Positions 1 to 8,451 of a stretch of DNA of 64,000 bases are shown in pieces (the first letter of the stretch is position 1; every line of letters begins with the position of its first letter). The notes beneath the pieces were generated by a model. It made no database searches. It was not told the DNA's origin and saw nothing but the letters and a program-made list of their open reading frames with translations. The translations under genes and the position numbers were made by a program. Source of the stretch: an uncultured Spirochaetales bacterium (lineage in GTDB: Bacteria; Spirochaetota; Spirochaetia; Sphaerochaetales; Sphaerochaetaceae); assembly GCA_949285145.1 (NCBI GenBank), contig CASDXQ010000007.1, positions 1 to 64,000 on the forward strand. Direction: 5' to 3'.

Positions 1-134
1 TGCTGTGGATATGATCTAAGCTTAGCATGCTTTGCTGATTCAAATGAAATTTGGTAAAGGTTGTTGCAACATGCGCTTATTTGTTGCATCAAGAATTACA
101 ATCTACAAGCATTCATGAAATCATGTTTTAAGAG

Positions 135-162
135 TTGACAATTTTAAACACTCGATTAAACT
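135..162 (+). promoter_or_regulatory. Promoter of the dprA-like operon, predicted leaderless
   Basis: TTGACA at 135-140 and TAAACT at 157-162 are separated by 16 bp. The -10 hexamer ends seven bases before the ATG at 170, so transcription should begin at or next to the start codon. No Shine-Dalgarno sequence precedes that ATG. The stretch ATTAAACTTGT next to the start is repeated upstream of the gene at 21513. Confidence 0.6.
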
Positions 163-169
163 TGTAGCT

Positions 170-1405
170 ATGGATGAATGGGATCTGTTCAAAGACAAGC
201 TATATTTTGCAAAGGAGGCTGCTGCCTATCTCGGTATCAGTGTGCAGCGGCTCGCAAAGCTCACGAAAGAAGGCAAGGTTCTTCCTCTGAAGAAGAATTC
301 TTCAGGTACGGTGTATCATTTGGATGAACTTGAAAAACGCAAAAGAGAATTATCCATTTTTGATAGTCTTGATAAAAATATTAAGGATGCCGGGATGTTT
401 AAAATAAACACTGCTGTCCGGCAGGAAGCTTTGAATTTCGCTGTGACAATGAATATCCTCAAAGCAAGTGAAAAGAAAGCCAACAGTCTGTTCAATGGTC
501 TTCCGCTTGAATTAATCTGCACTCCAATGAATGAAGAACTATCTAAATGGAGTTCTATTCTGAACTGCAGCGTAACAGATATTGCGGGTTCATATTCGAG
601 AGCAGCAACTGCATTCAGTAATCTGAAAGAAGATGATTGTATAATCAAGTTTGGCGATGATGAATATCCTGAACTTCTGGCAAGAACAGAAGAGGCTCCA
701 CGGTTTTTATATTTACGCGGAAGGACTGAACTTTTACAGAATATAAGAACTGTTGCTCTTGTCGGCAGCCGGCAGGCGGGAGATGATGGTAAAAGGAATA
801 CGGATAGAGTTGCAAGGGTTCTTGGTCAGAATGGAATAATAATAGTATCAGGACTTGCAAAAGGCATAGATGTGACTGCACACAGAAGCGCTCTTGCAAA
901 CGGTTTTGATACTATTGCGGTAATCGGTACCAATTTGAATCAGTATTATCCAAGTGAAAACATGGAAGTTCAGAAACAGGTTGAAAAAGAAGGACTTGTC
1001 ATATCTCAGTTTTCCCCTGCAACAAAGACAGAAAGATGGTTCTTTCCGCTTCGTGATGGCGTTATGAGCGGTTTGTCTCAGGCTACTGTGATTATGGAAG
1101 CTGGTGAAACTTCAGGGGCATTGAAGCAGGCCGCTTTTGCACTGAAACAAGGGCGTCTTGTTCTTATTCCGCAAAATGCCTTTATGCTGGAAACAATTTC
1201 CTGGCCTGCGAGACTGGAGAAGAAGGGAGCTCTGCGTGTCAGGTCTCCAAAAGAGATTATTCAGAAATTATCAGAATATAAAGTTTATAAAAATAATATG
1301 CCGAAAATGGATGATTATTCGCTTTTCATAAATTTGGAAAATGATCAGATGGTTGTCGCAGATACAGAGGGGAATTATTGTGCAGACAGATCAAAGAAAG
1401 ACTGA
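170..1405 (+). CDS. DprA-like (SLOG/Rossmann) protein with N-terminal excisionase-type HTH
   Basis: This 411-residue protein belongs to the DprA/Smf family of ssDNA-binding Rossmann proteins. Residues 11-55 look like a MerR/excisionase-type helix-turn-helix (FAKEAAAYLGIS, then GTVYHLDEL). A linker follows, then the DprA core at about 160-365: DDEYPELL (163-170), LVGSR (197-201), SGLAKGID (227-234), ERWFFPLRDGVMSGLS (288-303) and EAGETSGAL (310-318). Canonical DprA carries a SAM domain at the N-terminus and a winged helix at the C-terminus; neither is obvious here. No topA or competence gene lies nearby. It overlaps a phosphoribosyltransferase gene by 26 nt, so the two are probably translated together. 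That context suggests a conflict or DNA-processing role rather than housekeeping transformation; the role is inference. Confidence 0.85.
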   Translation: MDEWDLFKDKLYFAKEAAAYLGISVQRLAKLTKEGKVLPLKKNSSGTVYHLDELEKRKRELSIFDSLDKNIKDAGMFKINTAVRQEALNFAVTMNILKASEKKANSLFNGLPLELICTPMNEELSKWSSILNCSVTDIAGSYSRAATAFSNLKEDDCIIKFGDDEYPELLARTEEAPRFLYLRGRTELLQNIRTVALVGSRQAGDDGKRNTDRVARVLGQNGIIIVSGLAKGIDVTAHRSALANGFDTIAVIGTNLNQYYPSENMEVQKQVEKEGLVISQFSPATKTERWFFPLRDGVMSGLSQATVIMEAGETSGALKQAAFALKQGRLVLIPQNAFMLETISWPARLEKKGALRVRSPKEIIQKLSEYKVYKNNMPKMDDYSLFINLENDQMVVADTEGNYCADRSKKD

Positions 1406-2159
1406 GTTGTTTGTTTTCTGCATAGACAGCTATCTTGACGGCTTATCCGGGAAAGACTGGCAGGAGAATTTGGCAGTTTTTTGCAGGGAGCTCAGATATG
1501 TCATAATTACCCAGAAAGATAATGTGTGGCAAAAAAAGTATCCTGATTTGCGAATACAGGTTGTACCATACAAAACTATCGGATTATCTTTGTTGAATTA
1601 TCTTGCAGTGAATTTTTCTGTGGAAATTCAAAATATAGTGTTGATATCTGATGATTTCTGGTTTTTGGATAATGAGAACTATCTTTTTTCAAAGAGAATT
1701 TTCATCAATCATGAAGGAATTGATTTCTCATATGGAAAATATCCAGATGAAGTGTATAATGCTCTGTCTGATTTTTTTAATAATTTCAATTCTGACAGTG
1801 CTGCATATTTAGGAGAGAGAATTATTTCTTCTGATACATTGGTCAGCGGCAAACTGATTAGAACAGCATTGAGATATAAAGACAAACAATTACCGGTATT
1901 TGCCGGAGGCAGATATTACTCTCATTCTCATATGCTTTCTTTGTTTGACTTATATTCGTATGCATTAGTTACCAACAAAAGCGAGAAAAGTAAGCTGAAA
2001 AGTTCTTTTGATAGATTTTTTATCCGTATTCTGGAAGCTGAAATAAGGGATTATATGAGACACGGCTATGAGATTGACGGCATATGCTGTGTTCCTGATT
2101 TTAATTCAAATAAAGAAAAAAAACAAATTTTCAGAAATACTCAAAGCAGTTTCGACTGA
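1380..2159 (+). CDS. 5' part of split ComF-type phosphoribosyltransferase gene, HAD-like N-terminal region
   Basis: The likely start is the GTG at 1380, because AGAGGGG at 1366-1372 sits seven bases upstream; an earlier ATG at 1341 has no such site. The N-terminal half has features resembling a HAD phosphatase fold: FCIDSYLDGL near the start, a YVIIT strand, then VLISDDFWFLDNENY. The catalytic DxD pattern is imperfect, so the HAD call is tentative. The end of this reading frame (GYEIDGICCVPDF) is the first strand of a ComF-type PRTase domain, and the frame then runs out at 2159. Removing one A from the A8 tract at 2116-2123 joins it to the next frame. The joined product would be about 419 residues (1380-2640). 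Confidence 0.6.
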   Translation: MQTDQRKTELFVFCIDSYLDGLSGKDWQENLAVFCRELRYVIITQKDNVWQKKYPDLRIQVVPYKTIGLSLLNYLAVNFSVEIQNIVLISDDFWFLDNENYLFSKRIFINHEGIDFSYGKYPDEVYNALSDFFNNFNSDSAAYLGERIISSDTLVSGKLIRTALRYKDKQLPVFAGGRYYSHSHMLSLFDLYSYALVTNKSEKSKLKSSFDRFFIRILEAEIRDYMRHGYEIDGICCVPDFNSNKEKKQIFRNTQSSFD

Positions 2160-2640
2160 ACTTGGAATTGATGACTTGAGTCCGTATCTGAAAAAAGTAA
2201 GAGAGACACTGCCTCAAAAGACCAAGGAAAGTAAAACAGACAGGGAAATGAATGTCAAAGGAGCATTCAAATGTGATGTTTCAATGCATGGAAAGAGAAT
2301 CGTTATTTTTGATGACATCATGACCAGTGGCTCAACCATGAATGAGTGTGCAGATATTTTATTCTCGCAGGGTGCTTCAGAAATTCTATGTGCAGTTCTT
2401 GCTCTTAATCAGTTTGAGAGACAAGCTGATTTTGCTCCTATTATCAGCAGGTTTAAAGACAATTATGTCTTACGTATGAGGAGTTCTGACTGGCGTCCAT
2501 TTTTTACAGCAAAGGATGAAAATAAGACAATAAGCTACAAAAATGTCATGGATGAATTATACGCAGATCTGAATGAGTATGTATTGAAAATGAACAATGC
2601 ATCGGACTTTGATGAAGATGATTTTTCAGACGTCTTTTGA
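2068..2640 (+). CDS. 3' part of the same gene: ComF-like phosphoribosyltransferase domain
   Basis: This frame holds the rest of a ComF-family PRTase domain. ComF-like signatures occur in the usual order: RETLPQKTKESKTDREMNVKGAF, seen as RETLPQ, then REMNVKGAF, followed by the PRPP-binding loop IVIFDDIMTSGSTM and a final helix-strand pair (GASEILCAVLALN). The ATG at 2068 lacks a ribosome binding site and falls inside the preceding coding frame, so independent translation looks unlikely. Real coding sequence in this frame probably begins at about 2120. ComF proteins act in DNA uptake. Here the gene is paired with a DprA-like gene but with no other competence gene, so its substrate and role are unknown. 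Confidence 0.65.
   Translation: MRLTAYAVFLILIQIKKKNKFSEILKAVSTELGIDDLSPYLKKVRETLPQKTKESKTDREMNVKGAFKCDVSMHGKRIVIFDDIMTSGSTMNECADILFSQGASEILCAVLALNQFERQADFAPIISRFKDNYVLRMRSSDWRPFFTAKDENKTISYKNVMDELYADLNEYVLKMNNASDFDEDDFSDVF
2116..2123 (+). other. A8 homopolymer at the frame break in the PRTase gene
   Basis: Eight consecutive A residues follow a G at 2115. With seven A residues the upstream frame would read straight through into KNKFSEILKAVS and on to the intact PRTase domain. The tract could be a phase-variable switch, an RNA polymerase slippage site, a recent null mutation or a sequencing error. Confidence 0.75.
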
Positions 2641-2796
2641 GTAGAACCTATAGATAATTTTAAAAAGAGGAAAAGGTTGAGAGTATCATGAGGTATAAGA
2701 AGAGCAGATGAGGCAAATAGCAATCATATTCCATCTGCAATTCAGTTTTCTCATATGGCGGCAATCTTGTGTCCTTTGCAGCCTGTTATTTTGCAA

Positions 2797-2839
2797 ACAG
2801 ACAGAGATGCATCATTGACCTCTGTCTGTGATATTTTTT
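2797..2839 (+). terminator. Intrinsic terminator after the PRTase gene
   Basis: ACAGACAGAG at 2797-2806 and CTCTGTCTGT at 2820-2829 form a perfect 10-bp stem, followed by a T6 run at 2834-2839. It lies between convergent genes and ends the plus-strand operon. The span 2641-2843 holds nothing else I can identify. Confidence 0.75.
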
Positions 2840-2843
2840 CCTC

Positions 2844-3689
2844 TTATGATTTTACAGCACCAGAGGTCATGCCTGCCATGAAGTATTTCTGGAAGAACAT
2901 GAAGATGATTACAATCGGGATTGCACCCAGAACGCTCATTGCCATCATTTCGTTCCACTCGTATGTGTGCTGTCCCATCAGCAGCTGGATGCCGACCGGA
3001 ACAGTTCTCATATCCTGGGTTTTTGTAAGAGTCAGTGCATACAGGTATTCATTCCAGCACTGCAGGAATGTGTATATTCCCGTGGAGACCATTCCTGGCA
3101 TTGAGATCGGCACGAGTATTCTCCATAAGACAGTTCTGTGTGATCCCCCGTCTATCTGTACAGCTTCATCAAGTGCCTTTGGCAGCGTGTTGAAGTATCC
3201 TGTCATCATTGTTATTGCATATGGCAGGGTGAAAACAAGATAAGTCAGGATAAGTGCATAATATGAATTATAGAGATTGAGGGTTACAACCATGCCGAAA
3301 TAGGGGATGATCAAGGTGATAGGCGGGACAGCCTGTGTGCTCATGATAAACATATTGAGTGCCTTTTTCCCTTTAAAGCTGAAACGGCTGAAAGCATATC
3401 CTGCGAGTATTGCAACTATTAAAGTGAGTATTGTCACGGCACTGGAAACTATAAGGCTGTTTATGAAATATCGTATCTTCTCCGGGTCAGAGAAAATATT
3501 GATATATGCACTTGTGTCGATTTTATCAATGAGCTTCGGCTCAAGTGAGAAGATGTCACTGTTGGATTTGAATGAGCATGAAATCATCCAGATTATAGGC
3601 AGTATTGCGAAAAGGAGCCCTATAACCAGGCAGAAATATAGAAAGACTTTAAGAGCCAGTCTTCTTTTATGTGATCCTGTTACCATCAT
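2844..3689 (-). CDS. Sugar ABC transporter permease, MalG/UgpE type
   Basis: This is a 281-residue integral membrane permease of the carbohydrate uptake-1 family. It has an N-terminal transmembrane helix (residues about 12-34) and further hydrophobic helices. The cytoplasmic EAA loop that docks to the ATPase is visible as EAVQIDGGSHRTVLWRILVP. The start at 3689 (or the ATG three bases later) is preceded by GGGAGG at nine-base spacing. It is the last gene of the minus-strand operon binding protein - permease - permease. No ATP-binding subunit is encoded in the cluster, so a shared MsiK/MalK-like ATPase elsewhere is expected. Confidence 0.9.
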   Translation of the reverse strand: MMVTGSHKRRLALKVFLYFCLVIGLLFAILPIIWMISCSFKSNSDIFSLEPKLIDKIDTSAYINIFSDPEKIRYFINSLIVSSAVTILTLIVAILAGYAFSRFSFKGKKALNMFIMSTQAVPPITLIIPYFGMVVTLNLYNSYYALILTYLVFTLPYAITMMTGYFNTLPKALDEAVQIDGGSHRTVLWRILVPISMPGMVSTGIYTFLQCWNEYLYALTLTKTQDMRTVPVGIQLLMGQHTYEWNEMMAMSVLGAIPIVIIFMFFQKYFMAGMTSGAVKS

Positions 3690-3693
3690 AGTT

Positions 3694-4566
3694 TCAATCC
3701 TCCCTCTGGCTTTGTAATTTAAGATAGAAGAAGCAGAGAATCATGCAGATGACCAGTATGATTACAGCACTGGCACTTGCCCTTGAGAACCGCATGTTCT
3801 CAAATGCCAGCTTATAAGTATATGTTCCCATAACTTCACTTGCATGTATCGGGCCGCCGCCTGTTGTCATCCATACCAGAGACATCTGCTGCATGGTCCA
3901 GATGAAATCAAGCGTGAAAAGGCTCAGTATTACGGGTTTAAGCTGTGGAAGTGTTATTGCAGTGAATTGTCTGAATGCTCCTGCCCCATCAATAGTCGCG
4001 GCTTCATACAGATCTCTTGATATCCCCTGCATCCCGGCAAGAAAACTTACCATATAGAATGGATATCCGCACCAGATGTTGACGAATATCACTGCTGCAA
4101 GTGCGGTTGATGAGCTTCCGAACCAGTCTATAGGCGAATTTTCAAAAAGCAGCTGATTCAGAACTCCGCTGGAATTCAGTATCAGGCGCCAGAGTATTGC
4201 TACGATTGTGACTGTGAGTGTCCATGGCAGAATGAATAAAGCTCTGAATATATTTCTGATTGTCACATTAATATTCTCGCTGTTTATAATGAGGGCAAAA
4301 GCCATACCGAGACAGATATGGGCAACAACTGATACAATCGTGAATATCAGACTGTTGGACAATGCAGTCCAGAAAGTATCATCAGTCAATACATATTTAT
4401 AGTTTTCCAGCCCTGCAAATGCTGGATTTTTACTTGTGATTGCTTTGTCCAGCAGTGAGTAATGAATGATTTCCACCATTGGATATAGCAGAAGAATTGC
4501 AAATAATGCTATGACAGGCAGCAGATACAGGTATGGTGTAAACTGACGCCCTCTGATTTTCTGCAT
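3694..4566 (-). CDS. Sugar ABC transporter permease, MalF/UgpA type
   Basis: This 290-residue inner-membrane permease pairs with the MalG-type protein four bases downstream. It starts with a short basic segment and a first helix at about residues 12-34. The EAA loop is EAATIDGAGAFRQFTAITLP near residue 190-210. The strong site AAAGGAGG precedes the ATG at 4566. The length and helix count are typical of MalF/UgpA-like subunits that lack the large periplasmic loop of E. coli MalF. The substrate cannot be read from the sequence, but the linked kinase and aldolase suggest a sugar that enters glycolysis-like catabolism. Confidence 0.9.
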   Translation of the reverse strand: MQKIRGRQFTPYLYLLPVIALFAILLLYPMVEIIHYSLLDKAITSKNPAFAGLENYKYVLTDDTFWTALSNSLIFTIVSVVAHICLGMAFALIINSENINVTIRNIFRALFILPWTLTVTIVAILWRLILNSSGVLNQLLFENSPIDWFGSSSTALAAVIFVNIWCGYPFYMVSFLAGMQGISRDLYEAATIDGAGAFRQFTAITLPQLKPVILSLFTLDFIWTMQQMSLVWMTTGGGPIHASEVMGTYTYKLAFENMRFSRASASAVIILVICMILCFFYLKLQSQRED

Positions 4567-4583
4567 GTTTGATATACCTCCTT

Positions 4584-4622
4584 TAAAAGAAAGGGAGTGC
4601 AGAGTGAAATCTGCTCCCCCTT
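4584..4622 (-). terminator. Stem-loop between binding-protein and permease genes
   Basis: An imperfect hairpin (AAGGGAG/GCAGA pairing with TCTGC/CCCCCTT, 4591-4622) sits between the two genes and is followed on the minus strand by TTTCTTTT. Such elements commonly let the binding protein be made in excess over the permeases, by attenuation or mRNA stabilisation. Confidence 0.5.
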
Positions 4623-4643
4623 GCTTATTGAACTTACATTCCT

Positions 4644-5906
4644 TTACAGGCCCAATGTGTCATTCCATGAGTCCTGAACATTCTGGAGAGTTTCTTCGAT
4701 ACTCTGTCCCTGTTCAATCATTGCCTGAACTTCTTCACCGAAGATCCTCTGCAGCTCGCTTGCTACAGGCATTCCGATGAATTCATTGATAAGTTCGCAG
4801 TTCTGGAAAATTGCCTGTCCCTGCTGGAATGCGGGATCATCGCTTTCTGCCACAGCAGTCTTATTGCCAGGAAGTCCTGATGCAAGCTCTGCAATCTGTG
4901 CATTGACTTCAGGGGACATAAGATATTCAACGAGCCTCCATGCTTCATCAGGATGTTCGCTGCTTGCACTGACACCGACTCCCCACGGAGCATACATGAG
5001 TCCGGATGTGCCTGTGAAATCATCTGCAACCGGCATTGGAGCAACAGAGAAGTCAAGATCAGGATTCCTGTCGCGCAGAGTGGAGACGAGCGAAAGCCCG
5101 TTTACCATGAATGCGGCACGTTCTGTTGCAAATTCATCTGTCATGTCCTGAGACTGTTTGGACAGCACGCCAGGTGACATGATTCCGGCATTGTAGCAAT
5201 CCAGAATGAACTGAAGCACATCGATAATCTCCTGGTTTCCGACAAGATCCGGGTTGCCGTTTTCATCAAGCATTCTGCCGCCGCTTGCCCATACCCATGT
5301 CATCAGCTGATCCTGGCTTGCAGAAGGGTAGAGGAGCGAGAACGGGAAGATCCATGAATACACATTCTCATCGGGATTCGTGATTTTTTTACCAGCTTCA
5401 AGGAACTCACTTCTTGTTGCCGGAATTTCAACGCCTGCATCCTCAAGGATATCATTGTTGACGAACAGGTAATATACGAAGGTTGTTATGGCCATCATAT
5501 ATGTATCTCCGTTCACTGACACCGGAGCCGCAATGTCTTCTCTTGGGAGATTACCGGAATCAATGTAGTCATCAAGCGGTAAAAGAGCTCCCTGATCCAC
5601 GAGTTCAGAAACCCATGCACCGTCAAGTCCTACAACATCGCTCAAAGTTCCTGTTGCGGCTCCTGTGACCAGCTGATCGTGAGTACTTGAAAAAGGTCCG
5701 CTAACAAGGTTAACTTTAATGTCAGGATTCTGTGCTTCGAATTCATCCATTATCGCACGGAGGGATCCTTCCGGAAGTTCCGGCTCCCACCACTGGATAA
5801 ATTCAATTGTCACAGGCCCGTCGCTGTTCGTTTCCTGAGCACCGTTAGCAAAGCAAAGTGAAACGGACAGCATTACTAATACCATAATGGAAAGAATTTT
5901 TTTCAT
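4644..5906 (-). CDS. Extracellular sugar-binding protein of the ABC transporter
   Basis: This is a 420-residue family 1 solute-binding protein. The start at 5906 is chosen over 5939 because GGGAGGTG lies just upstream and because the longer version would overlap the ROK gene's stop. The signal peptide (KKILSIMVLVMLSVSLC) is followed by FANGAQE, a cleavage-site style I associate with spirochaetal binding proteins; the Cys could also serve as a lipobox. The mature part has the usual features: TIEFIQWWEPE near the N-terminus, then DVVGLDGAWVSEL and a C-terminal PDEAWRLVEYLMSPE segment. It captures the sugar outside the membrane and delivers it to the two permeases encoded downstream. Confidence 0.92.
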   Translation of the reverse strand: MKKILSIMVLVMLSVSLCFANGAQETNSDGPVTIEFIQWWEPELPEGSLRAIMDEFEAQNPDIKVNLVSGPFSSTHDQLVTGAATGTLSDVVGLDGAWVSELVDQGALLPLDDYIDSGNLPREDIAAPVSVNGDTYMMAITTFVYYLFVNNDILEDAGVEIPATRSEFLEAGKKITNPDENVYSWIFPFSLLYPSASQDQLMTWVWASGGRMLDENGNPDLVGNQEIIDVLQFILDCYNAGIMSPGVLSKQSQDMTDEFATERAAFMVNGLSLVSTLRDRNPDLDFSVAPMPVADDFTGTSGLMYAPWGVGVSASSEHPDEAWRLVEYLMSPEVNAQIAELASGLPGNKTAVAESDDPAFQQGQAIFQNCELINEFIGMPVASELQRIFGEEVQAMIEQGQSIEETLQNVQDSWNDTLGL

Positions 5907-5928
5907 CTTCCACCTCCCTTTGATTTTT

Positions 5929-7131
5929 TTATTTGTCATCAGTTTCTATCATTACGTATGGAAACTGCTGCTTCATGAAAATATCTTCTGCCATTTTTGC
6001 ACCTCCCAGCAGCCCTGCAATCGGTCCTGAAGGAGAGAAACAGATAGATACATTTGAAAATCTCAGTTTATGATATTTTTCAACAACCTTTTTCAGGAAA
6101 AGTTCTTCGGAATAAGGTATTGTACATATCTCTCCGCTGATCACAATTGCCGCAGGATTAAGCAGAGGATCAATCTTGTTTATCAGCAGGCTTATTTCTT
6201 CTGCAAACTGATCAATTACTGCGGCTGCCTTGATATTCCCGTTATAAGCAGCTCTGAATGCTTCGTCTATTACCGGAATGCATTTTTCCCTGCATCTGAA
6301 TTCATTGAAATCGACATTTCCGTTTTCTTCTTCTTTTAACATGTATGCCAGTTTCCGTAGTGTACTTGAATGTCCGTTCAGCTTTTTTGAGCCGTTCGAT
6401 GTATCTGCGTAGAACCCGATTTCACCGGCTATATAATTTTCACCACGATACACAGAACCGTTTATCATTATTCCGGCACCTATCTCCATTCCAATATCCA
6501 TTGCAACTATATTGCTGTATTTGTCACCCAGTTCTGCTTTATTTTGAAGAACTGCAAGTTTTACAACGTTGTCAATGAAAACAGTACATGAATATTTTCC
6601 TTCAAGCACTTTGACAATAGGGTAGTTTTCAAACTGCGGGTGGTATATTGCTTTTTCAACAACACCTTTGTCTGGATTCACTATTCCCGGAAATGCGATG
6701 CAGATAGCCTTTATCATATTTGTGGACTTGTGAAGCGTGTTTATGACAAAGTCATCAATTATAGCTGTAAAGCTTTCTCCGATGTCAGCATCAGCGTTCA
6801 TATCAAACTTTATGATTGAATTCGATTTATCAGCTGTAATCAGATTGTTGTAGGCATCTATCGATATCAATATGAAGTCATCGAGACTGGATTCATAAAA
6901 CTGGACACGTCTTTTCTGCGTGTTCATTTTGTATTCGGATGGAATTACGAATTTCTTTTCAACAAGTTCATCCAGTGCCCGGCCTACAGCCGGCAGACTG
7001 ATATTCAGGTCAAGGGAAATCTGTGCTCTGTATGAAGACCCATGTTCCTTCAGGTAATGGAAAACCAGGGACTGGTTGATTACCGACTGGAGGTTTGGCG
7101 TTGCTGTCTGATGCATTGTTATGTAGTCCAT
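5929..7131 (-). CDS. ROK-family transcriptional regulator (NagC/XylR type)
   Basis: This 400-residue regulator has an N-terminal winged helix-turn-helix (about residues 15-75: VFHYLKEHGSSYRAQISLDL then PAVGRALDELVEKKFV). A ROK sugar-kinase-like domain follows, with ICIAFPGIV, VAMDIGMEIGAGI and YIAGEIGF. The zinc-binding cysteine cluster typical of many ROK proteins is only partly visible (FRCREKCIPV). It is the first gene of the minus-strand transport operon and is divergent from the kinase-aldolase pair. A 21-bp palindrome lies between the two start codons, so it probably represses both sides until a pathway sugar or sugar phosphate binds. Confidence 0.88.
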   Translation of the reverse strand: MDYITMHQTATPNLQSVINQSLVFHYLKEHGSSYRAQISLDLNISLPAVGRALDELVEKKFVIPSEYKMNTQKRRVQFYESSLDDFILISIDAYNNLITADKSNSIIKFDMNADADIGESFTAIIDDFVINTLHKSTNMIKAICIAFPGIVNPDKGVVEKAIYHPQFENYPIVKVLEGKYSCTVFIDNVVKLAVLQNKAELGDKYSNIVAMDIGMEIGAGIMINGSVYRGENYIAGEIGFYADTSNGSKKLNGHSSTLRKLAYMLKEEENGNVDFNEFRCREKCIPVIDEAFRAAYNGNIKAAAVIDQFAEEISLLINKIDPLLNPAAIVISGEICTIPYSEELFLKKVVEKYHKLRFSNVSICFSPSGPIAGLLGGAKMAEDIFMKQQFPYVMIETDDK

Positions 7132-7146
7132 ATTTTTTTCCTTGAC

Positions 7147-7167
7147 TTACTAACTTAACATTAGTAA
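7147..7167. promoter_or_regulatory. Palindromic operator, probable ROK-regulator site
   Basis: TTACTAA at 7147-7153 and TTAGTAA at 7161-7167 form a perfect 7-bp inverted repeat around a 7-bp spacer. It lies 16 bp from the ROK gene start and 80 bp from the kinase start. Long A/T-rich dyads are normal for ROK regulators. No second copy was noticed in the window. Confidence 0.6.
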
Positions 7168-7246
7168 CATACTCAGTGTAAGGTTGGTGCCAGAAGCTGT
7201 CAAGAAAATTTTTAAACATTTTTCGGCAGGGCAGGGAGGAGGACAG

Positions 7247-8437
7247 ATGAAAAACAGTAAAGTCGCACTTGGATTCACGGATACAGTGGATTATGAGCTT
7301 GACTGGGATAGTGTGAATCTGAACAGCCTGATAGCACAACTGGGAATCTGCGCTGATGACATAAAATATCATTCATCTGTTTCTTCTCTGAAAGATCTTG
7401 TTTCTTTCATGATATATTTCATGCAAAAGAATGAAGGGTGTGGTCTGTTTATTGATAACGGCGCTCCTGTTTTCGATCTGCTGAAAAAATGTGAATACAC
7501 TGTTTCTCTTGGAGGCACAGCCGTAAGGGCTTCTTCTGTTCTGACAGATGCCGGAATTGAGTGCAATCTGTCACTTTCTTCAATCAACGATATAGTTAAA
7601 AAGAAACTTTCGCCGTTATGCAGGACATGGTGTGCTTTGGACTATGATTATGATGCGCCTCATATTGTCCTGCAGTATCCTTGCGGTGAAGAAATACGTG
7701 GCGCCGGTTTTTGTTTTACAACTTCAAGGGCAAACAGGCTTATTTTCACGTGTGATACATCTAATTCAAATCTGACTGTTCATCAGGGCTTCCTTGACAG
7801 TCTTGAAGGCTGTGATGTATTTGTCATTTCCTCCTTTGAGTTGATTGAAGATGAGAAACTCCTGCTGTCAATACTGTCAGCGGTTGATAAGGCACTTGAT
7901 GAGTATAATGGTATCGTATTTTATGAAGATGCCTGTTTCAAAATAAGAAAACATGCATTGATTGTAAACGATATGCTTTCAAAGCATACACATATACACA
8001 GCATGAATGAAGATGAGTTTGCCTTTTATCTTGGTCAGAAACCGGATCTTCTTGACAGTGACTATATGGAAAACGCACTTCATTCTGTCTATGAAAAAAT
8101 AAAATCGCATATTCTTCTGCTTCATACAAGTAAGTATTGTCTTTTATACGGAAATGGATGTGATGAATTAAAAAGTGCACTTGAAAGTGGTGTTATTCAT
8201 TCAAGTGCAAGATTCGGATACGGAGATAATGTGACGGATAACATTATCGAAGAAATAAGAAACAGTGGAAAATATGATCCTGAAGGTAACTGCTTTACTG
8301 CTGAAATTGAAAAAAAATGCGGATGCATATGTATTCCTTCTTATGAAGTTCACACGGAAAAACCTACAACCATAGGACTTGGCGATACCTTTGTCGGAGG
8401 TTTTGTCCTTGGACTGATAGAAAATATGAAAAGCTGA
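7247..8437 (+). CDS. ADP-dependent sugar kinase (ADP-GK/ADP-PFK family)
   Basis: This 396-residue protein has the hallmarks of ADP-dependent glucokinase/phosphofructokinase, a ribokinase-fold family that uses ADP as phosphoryl donor. SLGGTAVRAS resembles the sugar-binding segment, HSMNEDEFA holds the NxxE motif, and TTIGLGDTFVGGF holds the GxGD motif with the catalytic Asp. The start at 7247 follows GGGAGGAGG; an upstream in-frame start at 7184 has no such site. The family is best known from archaea and animals and is scattered in bacteria. It is followed 14 bp later by a class II aldolase gene, which suggests it makes a bisphosphate or ketose phosphate that the aldolase cleaves. The actual sugar and donor are not shown by sequence. 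Confidence 0.78.
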   Translation: MKNSKVALGFTDTVDYELDWDSVNLNSLIAQLGICADDIKYHSSVSSLKDLVSFMIYFMQKNEGCGLFIDNGAPVFDLLKKCEYTVSLGGTAVRASSVLTDAGIECNLSLSSINDIVKKKLSPLCRTWCALDYDYDAPHIVLQYPCGEEIRGAGFCFTTSRANRLIFTCDTSNSNLTVHQGFLDSLEGCDVFVISSFELIEDEKLLLSILSAVDKALDEYNGIVFYEDACFKIRKHALIVNDMLSKHTHIHSMNEDEFAFYLGQKPDLLDSDYMENALHSVYEKIKSHILLLHTSKYCLLYGNGCDELKSALESGVIHSSARFGYGDNVTDNIIEEIRNSGKYDPEGNCFTAEIEKKCGCICIPSYEVHTEKPTTIGLGDTFVGGFVLGLIENMKS

Positions 8438-8451
8438 TAGGAGGTAAAATC

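Noticed and set aside
2100-2135. Programmed -1 ribosomal frameshift at the A8 tract
   Set aside because: The needed change is +1 (or loss of one A). A -1 slip would move into the third frame and not into the PRTase domain.
2755-3243. Plus-strand frame at the end of the MalG-type permease
   Set aside because: It is antisense to a well-supported membrane permease and shows no coding features of its own.
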